Of a stretch of DNA of 6,992 bases, positions 1 through 5,440 are shown one piece after another. Within the stretch, counting starts at the first letter, position 1. Each line of letters begins with the position of its first letter. Source of the stretch: an uncultured Ruminococcus sp. (GTDB lineage Bacteria > Bacillota > Clostridia > Oscillospirales > Acutalibacteraceae); contig USJJ01000065.1 of NCBI GenBank assembly GCA_900554995.1, forward strand, positions 1-6,992, read 5' to 3'. Below the pieces are notes generated by a model. It had not been told where the DNA came from and did not search any database. It was given only the letters and a program-made list of their open reading frames with translations. A program made the translations under genes and the position numbers.

Positions 1-799
1 TGTCCCTATGCTTATTGGCTTCGGCTGTACCGTGCCTGCGGTTATGTCGACAAGAACCCTGCCGAGTGAGCGGGACAGAAGAATGACGATTTTGCTTACT
101 CCGTTTATGAGCTGCTCGGCAAAGCTGCCGATTTATTCGTTCTTTGTCAGCGTATTTTTCCCGGGACGGGGAGGCCTCATTATGACGGGTCTGTATGTCC
201 TCGGCATAGCGCTCGGAATCCTTGCTGCGGTTCTCTATAAGGGAATTATGTTCAAGGGCGAGCCCGTACCTTTTGTTATGGAGCTGCCGAATTACCGACT
301 GCCGGGTGCCAAAAACGTTGCTCAGCTCCTTTGGGAAAAGGCAAAGGACTTTTTGCAGAAAGCATTTTCTATTATCCTTATTGCGACGATTGTTGTGTGG
401 TTCCTTCAGAGCTTCGACACTCATTTCAATATGGTCAAGGATTCCGCAGACAGTATGCTTGCGAAAATATCGGGCTTGATAGCTCCTGTTTTTGCACCGC
501 TTGGGCTCGGAAACTGGAAGATCTGCACGGCTCTGCTCAGCGGATTTATGGCAAAGGAAAGCGTCGTTTCAACCTTGGAGGTTCTCTTCGGAGGCAGTAT
601 TGCAACAGTACTTACTCCGCTTGCCGCCGCTTGTCTTTTGGTGTTCAGTCTCCTGTATACACCCTGCGTTGCGGCGATTGCGTCAATCAAGCGTGAGCTC
701 GGTGCAAAATGGGCTGTCGGAGTTGTTGTATGGCAGTGCGTTGTGGCATGGGTTGTTGCGTTTATAGTACATCTTATCGGAATGGCGGCAGGTCTATGA
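1..799 (+). CDS. feoB: Ferrous iron transport protein B, C-terminal part (5' truncated by window edge)
   Basis: This is the C-terminal membrane part of the FeoB Fe(II) transporter of the cytoplasmic membrane; the N-terminal G domain lies upstream of the window. The frame is open to the left edge (Val-Pro precede the Met at position 8), so that Met is internal and not a start. The fragment opens with GFGCTVPA, then TRTL.SERDRRM and LLTPFMSCSAKLPIY, the Cys-containing first Gate segment typical of FeoB. A second Gate-type segment, SGFMAKESVVSTL, lies near 540-585. Hydrophobic membrane segments are visible at about 180-250, 355-415, 590-680 and 710-790. About 265 residues are present, against 650-830 for the whole family. 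The TGA stop overlaps the ATG of the next gene (ATGA), indicating one operon with translational coupling. Any feoA or Fur/DtxR-type site would lie outside the window. Confidence 0.95.
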   Translation, partial: VPMLIGFGCTVPAVMSTRTLPSERDRRMTILLTPFMSCSAKLPIYSFFVSVFFPGRGGLIMTGLYVLGIALGILAAVLYKGIMFKGEPVPFVMELPNYRLPGAKNVAQLLWEKAKDFLQKAFSIILIATIVVWFLQSFDTHFNMVKDSADSMLAKISGLIAPVFAPLGLGNWKICTALLSGFMAKESVVSTLEVLFGGSIATVLTPLAAACLLVFSLLYTPCVAAIASIKRELGAKWAVGVVVWQCVVAWVVAFIVHLIGMAAGL

Positions 800-939
800 A
801 CATATGGGATATAATCATCGGTGCGGTTCTTGTACTGATAATTGTCGGCGCGGTTGTTGCCGCTGTAAAGAGAAAGAAGAAGGGCGGCTGCTGCGGCGGA
901 AGCTGCGGACAATGCAACTGCTGTAAAAATAAAAAATAA
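796..939 (+). CDS. FeoB-associated Cys-rich membrane protein (47 aa)
   Basis: A small single-pass membrane peptide found next to feoB in many Firmicutes; its biochemical role is not established. The ATG at 796 overlaps the feoB stop, and only a weak purine-rich GGCGGCAGG precedes it, so coupling to feoB translation is likely. One transmembrane helix spans about residues 5-24 (WDIIIGAVLVLIIVGAVVAA). A basic KRKKK patch at 25-29 predicts a cytoplasmic C-terminal tail by the positive-inside rule. That tail carries six cysteines at 32, 33, 37, 40, 42 and 43 and ends KNKK. The family usually has 45-70 residues with this architecture. The cysteines suggest metal or Fe-S binding, or iron hand-over at the cytoplasmic side of FeoB; that function is inference. 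The frame is open further upstream (709), but that part is a shadow of feoB and has no hydrophobic or ribosome-binding logic of its own. Confidence 0.88.
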   Translation: MNIWDIIIGAVLVLIIVGAVVAAVKRKKKGGCCGGSCGQCNCCKNKK

Positions 940-956
940 TACATTAATCAGTAAGA

Positions 957-997
957 AAAAGCAAGGATTGTTATATGCAGTCCTTGTTTACTTTTTG
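957..997 (+). terminator. Rho-independent terminator of the feo operon
   Basis: The arm CAAGGATTG (962-970) pairs with CAGTCCTTG (978-986) over 9 bp, with one G-T wobble and a 7-nt loop. Flanking A and T residues lengthen the stem, and the T-rich stretch TTTACTTTTTG follows. It lies 18 bp after the stop codon at 937-939. Its T-tract overlaps the -35 region of the next promoter. Confidence 0.8.
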
Positions 998-1022
998 TCT
1001 GATTTTTGTTACAATAAAACTG
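987..1022 (+). promoter_or_regulatory. Sigma-A type promoter with extended -10 for the GTPase-nuclease gene
   Basis: The -10 hexamer TACAAT (1010-1015) is preceded by TG at 1007-1008, an extended -10. A -35-like TTTACT (987-992) lies 17 bp upstream. The predicted start of transcription is near 1022, giving a 5' UTR of only about 24 nt. That is too short for the attenuator and leader peptide found ahead of tet(M)-type genes, which argues for unattenuated expression. Confidence 0.65.
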
Positions 1023-1045
1023 TAAATAATTCAATCGAGGTAGCT

Positions 1046-3595
1046 ATGAAAAAAATTGTTGCGGGAATACTTGCCCACGTTGACGCAGGAAAAACGACGC
1101 TTGCCGAGGCTATGCTGTATCGGACGGGAAAGCTCAGAAAAATAGGTCGTGTTGATCACGGAGACACGGCTCTGGATACCCATACCCTTGAACGTGAAAG
1201 AGGCATCACTATTTTTGCAAGTCAGGCAGTTTTTTCGACGGATAAAATCGAGGTCACACTGCTTGATACCCCCGGTCACGTTGATTTTTCCTCCGAGACG
1301 GAGAGGGTACTCGGTGTGCTTGATTATGCAATATTGGTTATCAGCGGACTTGACGGAGTTCAGGCGCACACACGCACTCTTTGGAAACTGCTGAAAGTGT
1401 ATAATGTACCTACCTTTGTTTTTGTCACGAAAATGGATTTTGCAAGAAAAAGCAGGGATGAGATTATTAAAAATCTAAATTCCGAGCTTGACGGCAGCTT
1501 TATTGATTTCAGCGATATTTCGACTGTGGGCGAGGAACTTGCTCTTTGCAGCGAGAGTATGATGGAAAAATTCCTTGGCGGAGAAGTGCTGACGGATGAT
1601 GAAATTGCAAAGGCAATTGCCGCAAGGCAGGTAATACCGTGCTTTTTCGGCTCGGGACTGAAAACGGAGGGCATTGATGAATTTATAGCCGCAATGGAAA
1701 GATTCACATTGCAGAAGATTTACCCGAATTCATTCGGTGCAAAAGTATTCAAGATAAGCCACGATCCTCAGGGAGTCAGGCTGACACATATTAAGGTTAC
1801 GGGCGGCTCGGTCAAGGTACGCGACATCATAAACGACGAAAAAGTCAGCGGAATAAGAATTTATTCAGGAGCGAAATTCGCAGCGAGTGACGAGGTCGGT
1901 GCAGGCGAAATCTGCGTGCTGACGGGTCTTGACAATACCTGCAACGGTCAGGGACTCGGATTTGAATCGTCGGGTGAAAGCGCTGTGCTGGAGCCGGTGA
2001 TGAATTACCGTATCGTTTTGCCGAAAGAGTGCGATGCACAGACTATGCTGCCGAAGCTCAGAGAGCTCGAGGAGGAGGATCCACAGCTCCACGTGAGCTG
2101 GAACAGCCATTTGCGTGAGATCCACGTCGGACTGATGGGCGAGGTTCAGGCGGAAATTCTGAAAAGCATTGTTGCCGAAAGATTCGGCGTTAATATAGAT
2201 ATCGACTCGGGCAGGGTTATGTATAAGGAAACAATCGCCGATACCGTTGAGGGTGTCGGACATTATGAACCGCTCAGACATTATGCCGAGGTTCATCTGA
2301 TTATGGAGCCATTGCCGAGGGGAAGCGGACTTCTGTTTAAAAGCGATTGCAGCGAGGATGTGCTGGACCGCAACTGGCAGAGGCTGATACTTATGCACCT
2401 CGGCGAAAAACAGCACCTCGGTGTGCTGACGGGTTCGCCGATAACGGATATGAAAATTACCCTTGCCGCAGGTCGTGCGCACGTCAAGCACACAGAGGGC
2501 GGAGATTTCCGTCAAGCAACGTACCGAGCAGTAAGGCAGGGTCTTATGAAAGCGAAGTCAAGGCTCCTCGAACCGTATTTTTCATTCAGACTTGAGGTGC
2601 CGAACGAGCAGATCGGAAGAGCGATAAGCGACATAAGGATGAAGTCGGGCACATTCGACTCTCCCGAGGACAGCGGTGGTATATCCATTCTGAAGGGCAA
2701 AGCACCCGTTACGGAGCTCAACGGATATGCCTCCGAGGTTGCGGCATATACGGGCGGCAGGGGACATCTGTACTGCGAGAGTGCAGGCTATGACGAGTGC
2801 CACAATGCCGAAAAGGTGACAGCCGAGCTTGCATATGATCCGGAGGCAGACCTTGATAATACCCCCGATTCCGTGTTCTGCGCCCACGGCGGCGGATTCG
2901 GTGTCAAATGGGATAAGGTTGAGGAGTATATGCACCTTGAAAGCTGTCTGAAAAAGGAGAAGCCGTTCACGCCGTCGGTCAATCGCAGGAATCTGCATAT
3001 TGACGACAAGGAGCTTGAGGCGATAATGGAGCGCGAGTTTGGCAAGCCGAAGTATGAGCTCTACCGTCCGAAGGAAAAAGCCGCAGACGAGGAGAACGAG
3101 ACGGTGGAACTGAGCGACCGTAAAAATTATGTTTTGGTTGACGGCTATAATGTAATTTTTGCGTGGGACGAGCTGAAAAGTCTTGCCGATACAGATCTCG
3201 GTGCGGCGAGGGAGCGGCTGATGGAGATTCTGTGCAATTACGGCGCATATACAAAGAACGACGTCGTGCTTGTTTTCGACGCCTATAAGGTGCCGGGAAA
3301 CACGGGAGAACGGTTCGATTTTCACAATATCCACGTTGCTTATACAAAGGAGAGGGAGCTCGGCGATGTTTATATCGAAAGGCTGATTTCCGAGATCGGA
3401 AAGAACGACCGTGTGCGGGTCGTTACATCGGATAATCTCATTCAGCTCTCGGCGGTTCGCTTCGGCGTTCTCAGAATGTCGGCGGCGGAGTTTGAGCGTG
3501 AGGTCGATTCCGTTCACGCAAAAATCGGCAGAGTCCTCGATGAGATAAGAGAGAAAAATTCCAAGACGACGGTTGATGAGATTACAGAAATCTGA
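1046..3595 (+). CDS. TetM/EF-G-like translational GTPase fused to a C-terminal NYN/YacP (Rae1-like) nuclease domain
   Basis: The protein has 849 residues; Tet(M) types have about 640. The ATG at 1046 is chosen because GAGG lies 5 nt upstream and the G domain begins at once; the frame continues upstream without a ribosome binding site. Residues 1-225 are the G domain: AHVDAGKTT (10-18), RGIT (52-55), DTPGH (74-78), TKMD (128-131, Thr where most have Asn) and SGL (203-205). Domain II is about 226-312, III 316-392, IV 395-508 and V 508-600, the last starting LLEPYFSF. Residues 600-692 hold HGGGFGVKWDKVEEYMHL and a charged linker. Residues 693-835 are a complete PIN-like NYN_YacP domain: LVDGYN (697-702), VFDAY (743-747), YTKERELGD (766-774) and VTSD (793-796), so the acidic residues D699, D745, D774 and D796 are kept. 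The GTPase half is known to enter the ribosomal A site, and B. subtilis Rae1 cuts mRNA there. Ribosome-delivered mRNA cleavage is therefore the inferred role. Drug resistance is less likely because the domain IV tip is not Tet(M)-like. Confidence 0.9.
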   Translation: MKKIVAGILAHVDAGKTTLAEAMLYRTGKLRKIGRVDHGDTALDTHTLERERGITIFASQAVFSTDKIEVTLLDTPGHVDFSSETERVLGVLDYAILVISGLDGVQAHTRTLWKLLKVYNVPTFVFVTKMDFARKSRDEIIKNLNSELDGSFIDFSDISTVGEELALCSESMMEKFLGGEVLTDDEIAKAIAARQVIPCFFGSGLKTEGIDEFIAAMERFTLQKIYPNSFGAKVFKISHDPQGVRLTHIKVTGGSVKVRDIINDEKVSGIRIYSGAKFAASDEVGAGEICVLTGLDNTCNGQGLGFESSGESAVLEPVMNYRIVLPKECDAQTMLPKLRELEEEDPQLHVSWNSHLREIHVGLMGEVQAEILKSIVAERFGVNIDIDSGRVMYKETIADTVEGVGHYEPLRHYAEVHLIMEPLPRGSGLLFKSDCSEDVLDRNWQRLILMHLGEKQHLGVLTGSPITDMKITLAAGRAHVKHTEGGDFRQATYRAVRQGLMKAKSRLLEPYFSFRLEVPNEQIGRAISDIRMKSGTFDSPEDSGGISILKGKAPVTELNGYASEVAAYTGGRGHLYCESAGYDECHNAEKVTAELAYDPEADLDNTPDSVFCAHGGGFGVKWDKVEEYMHLESCLKKEKPFTPSVNRRNLHIDDKELEAIMEREFGKPKYELYRPKEKAADEENETVELSDRKNYVLVDGYNVIFAWDELKSLADTDLGAARERLMEILCNYGAYTKNDVVLVFDAYKVPGNTGERFDFHNIHVAYTKERELGDVYIERLISEIGKNDRVRVVTSDNLIQLSAVRFGVLRMSAAEFEREVDSVHAKIGRVLDEIREKNSKTTVDEITEI

Positions 3596-3662
3596 CGGCT
3601 TGAAGGATCAAATAGCTTAATTGCGTTGCGGATAAAAAAGGGTGGATTTTTTTCTGAAAGAA

Positions 3663-3678
3663 TGATATAATATTTCTG
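3663..3678 (+). promoter_or_regulatory. Strong extended -10 promoter driving the structured RNA and XRE gene
   Basis: TGATATAAT (3663-3671) contains a perfect TATAAT hexamer with an upstream TG, so it is a full extended -10. No good -35 is present (TGGATT at 3643-3648 matches weakly), as is usual for extended -10 promoters. The predicted +1 is G3678, exactly the first base of a 12-bp closing stem. Possible operator-like repeats TTCT/AGAA/TTCT (3652-3655, 3659-3662, 3674-3677) surround the hexamer. Confidence 0.7.
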
Positions 3679-3790
3679 CCAAACAAACTGCATATTGATC
3701 TCTAAACTGAGAATGTGTTTTTATCTTCCGATAAAAACGCAGGCTCTATTAAGCATACTCGGTTTAGAGGTATTGTTTAGTTTGTTTGGC
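3678..3790 (+). ncRNA. Highly structured RNA leader, no known class recognised
   Basis: Three nested helices form one long rod. P1 is GCCAAACAAACT (3678-3689) with AGTTTGTTTGGC (3779-3790), 12 perfect pairs. P2 is CTCTAAACTGAG (3700-3711) with CTCGGTTTAGAG (3758-3769), 12 pairs including one G-T. P3 is GTGTTTTTATC (3715-3725) with GATAAAAACGC (3730-3740), 11 pairs including one G-T, closed by a TTCC tetraloop. The internal loop between P1 and P2 is 10 x 9 nt. An asymmetric loop of 3 x 17 nt separates P2 and P3 and includes AGGCTCTATTAAGCATA. The predicted transcription start coincides with the first base of P1, and a terminator follows 23 nt after P1. This suits a riboswitch-like aptamer or cis-acting leader for the XRE gene, or a short stand-alone RNA of about 163 nt. 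I could not match it to 6S, SRP, T-box or a riboswitch class I know. Confidence 0.6.
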
Positions 3791-3796
3791 GACAGT

Positions 3797-3825
3797 TGAG
3801 CTATGCGTTTTTTGTGCGTGGCTTA
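3797..3825 (+). promoter_or_regulatory. Antiterminator-like alternative stem
   Basis: AGCTATGC (3799-3806) can pair with GCGTGGCT (3816-3823) over 8 bp with two G-T wobbles, extendable outward by T3797-A3825 and G3798-T3824, around a 9-nt T-rich loop. Its 3' arm uses nearly the whole 5' arm of the terminator hairpin, so the two structures exclude each other. This is the arrangement expected of a transcription-attenuation switch, but it is predicted from pairing only. Confidence 0.45.
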
Positions 3826-3844
3826 GGCTGCGCACTTTTTATTT
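3814..3844 (+). terminator. Rho-independent terminator (attenuator) ahead of the XRE gene
   Basis: GTGCGTGGC (3814-3822) pairs with GCTGCGCAC (3827-3835) over 9 bp with two G-T wobbles and a TTAG loop, and TTTTTATTT follows directly. It lies between the structured RNA and the GGAGG ribosome binding site at 3847-3851, so it either ends a stand-alone RNA or controls read-through into the downstream gene. Confidence 0.8.
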
Positions 3845-3859
3845 ACGGAGGAAATATTT

Positions 3860-4053
3860 ATGGGGTTTTTGAAAAATTAAAAACGGCTCGCAAGACAAAG
3901 AAAATAACACAACAACAGCTTGCCGAGGAACTCGGACTTAGCCGTTCTGCTATCGCAAAATATGGAACAAGCGATGTTTTGCCGAAAACAAAGAACATTA
4001 AGCGAATATGTGAAATTTATAATCTTACATTTGATGAACTCTTTTCCGATTAA
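3860..4053 (+). CDS. Small XRE-family helix-turn-helix regulator; start codon and body in different frames (probable frameshift)
   Basis: The body reads VFEKLKTARKTKK.., then QQQLAEELGLSRSAIAKY and LPKTKNIKRICEIYNLTFDELFSD. This is a typical XRE/HTH_3 DNA-binding domain of about 60 residues, expected to be a cytoplasmic dimeric repressor or activator. GGAGG (3847-3851) sits 8 nt ahead of ATG 3860, an ideal start, but that frame reads ATG GGG TTT TTG AAA AAT TAA and stops at 3880. One extra base in the G4 (3862-3865) or T5 (3866-3870) run would join ATG to the body and give a 64-residue protein. The body's own frame is open upstream only to TTG 3796, which would translate the antiterminator, terminator and ribosome binding site, so that start is not credible. 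An ATT at 3856 is in frame but would be a rare start. Options are a pseudogene, slippage or phase variation, or a sequencing error in a homopolymer. The DNA is richer in A+T than its neighbours. Confidence 0.75.
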
Positions 4054-4093
4054 ATTTGCCGAGTTTCCGCGTCGGAGATTTGTGATTATACAA

Positions 4094-4137
4094 AAACAGC
4101 AGTGATGAAAAATGAAATCATCACTGCTGTTTGTCAT
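4094..4137. terminator. Bidirectional terminator between convergent units
   Basis: AAACAGCAGTGATGA (4094-4108) pairs perfectly with TCATCACTGCTGTTT (4118-4132), 15 bp with a 9-nt A-rich loop. On the minus strand the stem runs into TTTTTG, a good T-tract for ending the ATPase/lipoprotein unit, whose last stop codon is at 4138-4140. On the plus strand the T-tract (TTTGTCATTT) is weaker but may end the XRE transcript. Confidence 0.85.
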
Positions 4138-4689
4138 TTAGTTTTGTTTCAAAAGCTCATAGACTTTCTGATATTTTTCCTGAGAATATTCTTTATTAAG
4201 CGGGAAATCCGGTTCACTGGCAATCTCGGCAACGTCGGCTTGCTTGCCCTTGAAGAATTTTTTTGCATAGGAATTAACCTGATAAAGTGCTTCCCCGTAA
4301 GTATCCTCGTCATCAACCGTGTTGACGAGGGCCTTAATGTCGTCGCTCAATGTGTCGCTTTCGGCAAGATCCGAGTTTGAAAAGGCAATCAATCGGAGAG
4401 CAAGATTTGCCGCCTTTGATGACGAGCCTGCCGTGCCGATCGGAAGATTCTTTATATCGTCAAAGATATTCTCGATCGAATCACGCTTTGACTGAGGCTC
4501 CGTCGGTGCAGTTGTTTTCTCGGGCTCGGTCGTGGTCGGCTCATCGGTTGTGGGCTCCGTTGCCGTTTCGGTCGTTGTGGGCTCGGTTGTGGTCGGTTCA
4601 TTGCTGTGGGAAAGGGAACAAGCGGTAAAAGAAGAGATAACGAGGGCGAACACGGATACGATCGCTAAGGTTTTGAGTGCTTTTGCCAT
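4138..4689 (-). CDS. Putative lipoprotein of unknown function with Thr/Glu/Pro-rich linker, coupled to V-ATPase subunit D
   Basis: The protein has 183 residues from ATG 4689, which has AGGA 8 nt upstream; the TTG two codons earlier lies too close to that site. Residues 1-24 form a lipoprotein-type signal: K3/K6, a hydrophobic stretch, then SSFTAC with Cys24 as the likely lipidated residue. The -3 residue is Phe, not the usual Leu, so the lipobox is imperfect. Residues 31-66 are a low-complexity Thr/Glu/Pro linker with repeated EPTTTEP units, a common wall- or membrane-proximal spacer in Ruminococcus-like bacteria. Residues 68-183 form a helical, acidic domain that I do not recognise, without Cys and without clear catalytic motifs. 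The ATG lies 2 nt after the stop codon of the ATPase D gene, and its ribosome binding site is inside that gene, so it is co-transcribed and probably coupled. An outside-facing partner of the ATPase is possible, but chance operon membership is equally so. Confidence 0.8.
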   Translation of the reverse strand: MAKALKTLAIVSVFALVISSFTACSLSHSNEPTTTEPTTTETATEPTTDEPTTTEPEKTTAPTEPQSKRDSIENIFDDIKNLPIGTAGSSSKAANLALRLIAFSNSDLAESDTLSDDIKALVNTVDDEDTYGEALYQVNSYAKKFFKGKQADVAEIASEPDFPLNKEYSQEKYQKVYELLKQN

Positions 4690-4691
4690 AA

Positions 4692-5303
4692 TCAATTTCC
4701 TTTCTGTCGTTTAATAACCTTGAGCCTTGAGAAGTCCTCACGCTCTTTTTCGTCAAGCGCATCGGAAATGAACTTGACGGTTGATGTGAATTTCGGGATC
4801 ATAACGTTGCTCAGGGCGTTTGTGCGTTTCTGAGTCTTTTTTATTGCGTCGGCAAGGCGCATAACGTTGCTTTCTATCTCCGCAAGCTGAACGGTAAGAT
4901 ATTTAACCTCTTCAAAGTTGATATATGCCTCGTCAAGCAAGGAATCGGAGGTGTTGAGACCGTAGTAAAAATATCTGTTTCTGCGCTCAAGCGAGAGCTG
5001 AGGAAGTTCTACACCCATAACGCTTCTTACCGTCATATTAAGCCCGTTGTCGACGGGAATACTCTCGGCAAAGGACGAACAGTTGCCGATGGATATCTGC
5101 GCCTGCTCAAGCGCATAATATGCCTTAGCATATGCGGCGTTGATCTCACTCTGGATTGTTGCGGCACGGCTTGTCATCGTCATAATCTCACGGATAAGGA
5201 TGTTACGCTTTCTGTCCATAAGGTCGTAACCGAGCTTTGCAAGATCAAGTGATTTTTTTGTGGCAATCAGGTTGTTTTTGGTCGGGAATACCTTTGAACT
5301 CAT
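4692..5303 (-). CDS. atpD: V/A-type ATP synthase subunit D
   Basis: Central-stalk subunit D of the V/A-type rotary ATPase (NtpD in Enterococcus). With subunit F it forms the rotor shaft linking the A3B3 head to the membrane c-ring. It has 203 residues, normal for the family (about 200-215). The N-terminal segment PTKNNLIATKKSLDLAKLGYDLMDRKRNIL is the hallmark, with long N- and C-terminal helices that form the shaft coiled coil. The C-terminal helix region contains RLADAIKKTQKRTNALSNV, also diagnostic. ATG 5303 is preceded by AGGAG with 8-nt spacing. It follows subunit B after an unusually long 172-bp gap holding a repeat, and its stop is 2 nt from the lipoprotein start. The symbol follows V-type naming and should not be confused with the F-type beta subunit. 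Confidence 0.95.
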   Translation of the reverse strand: MSSKVFPTKNNLIATKKSLDLAKLGYDLMDRKRNILIREIMTMTSRAATIQSEINAAYAKAYYALEQAQISIGNCSSFAESIPVDNGLNMTVRSVMGVELPQLSLERRNRYFYYGLNTSDSLLDEAYINFEEVKYLTVQLAEIESNVMRLADAIKKTQKRTNALSNVMIPKFTSTVKFISDALDEKEREDFSRLKVIKRQKGN

Positions 5304-5373
5304 CGGCTGTTCTCCTTTCGTAAAGTTAAGTGGATGTGTTTTGAAAATATAATTGGATTTGGATGGGCTTGTT

Positions 5374-5440
5374 TATAGAATCAGCAGAAACTAACCGAGG
5401 CTTCCCCTTGAGGAGAAGGCTGCTATAATTTCAGCAAAAA
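5374..5440. repeat. Degenerate palindromic intergenic repeat between ATPase B and D genes
   Basis: An imperfect palindrome, CTTCCCC-TTGA-GGAGAAG (5401-5418), 6 of 7 pairs with a TTGA loop, is bracketed by 17-bp imperfect direct repeats. These are TATAGAATCAGCAGAAA (5374-5390) and TATAATTTCAGCAAAAA (5424-5440), 13 of 17 identical and 50 bp apart. No T-tract follows on the minus strand, so it is not a standard terminator. CTTCCCC..GGGGAAG palindromes recur between genes of many gut Clostridia, and this looks like a decayed copy; copy number in this genome cannot be seen here. The rest of the 172-bp gap holds only the ribosome binding site of subunit D and A/T-rich sequence. Confidence 0.5.

Noticed and set aside
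968..1045. Upstream extension of the GTPase-nuclease gene
   Set aside because: These codons cover a terminator loop and the promoter, there is no ribosome binding site, and the G domain starts normally at ATG 1046 behind GAGG.
2582..3517. Long minus-strand frame inside the GTPase-nuclease gene (311 codons), and others such as 421-912 and 1865-2515
   Set aside because: They lie antisense to clear conserved genes, have no ribosome binding sites or recognisable domains, and arise from codon bias of the true genes.
1046..3595. Acquired tetracycline-resistance determinant
   Set aside because: The domain IV tip lacks the Tyr-Ser-Pro-Val type loop, no attenuator leader is present, no mobile-element genes flank it, and base composition resembles the neighbouring housekeeping genes.
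3596..3662. Terminator directly after the GTPase-nuclease gene
   Set aside because: AAAAAAGGG..ATTTTTTT around 3634-3653 gives only A-T pairs with no GC core, so I see no convincing terminator; read-through into the leader region is possible.
3678..3790. Miniature transposable element, because of the perfect 12-bp inverted ends
   Set aside because: No target-site duplication flanks the ends, internal helices are nested in register, and a promoter places +1 at the first base, all pointing to an RNA structure instead.
3678..3844. Retron RNA, 6S RNA or SRP RNA
   Set aside because: No reverse transcriptase is nearby; 6S would need pairing between the far 5' and 3' ends and a larger size; the SRP loop and bulge motifs are absent on both strands.
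3796..3859. Upstream extension of the XRE gene to a TTG at 3796
   Set aside because: It would translate through the antiterminator, the terminator and the GGAGG site, has no ribosome binding site of its own, and adds residues unlike any XRE N-terminus.
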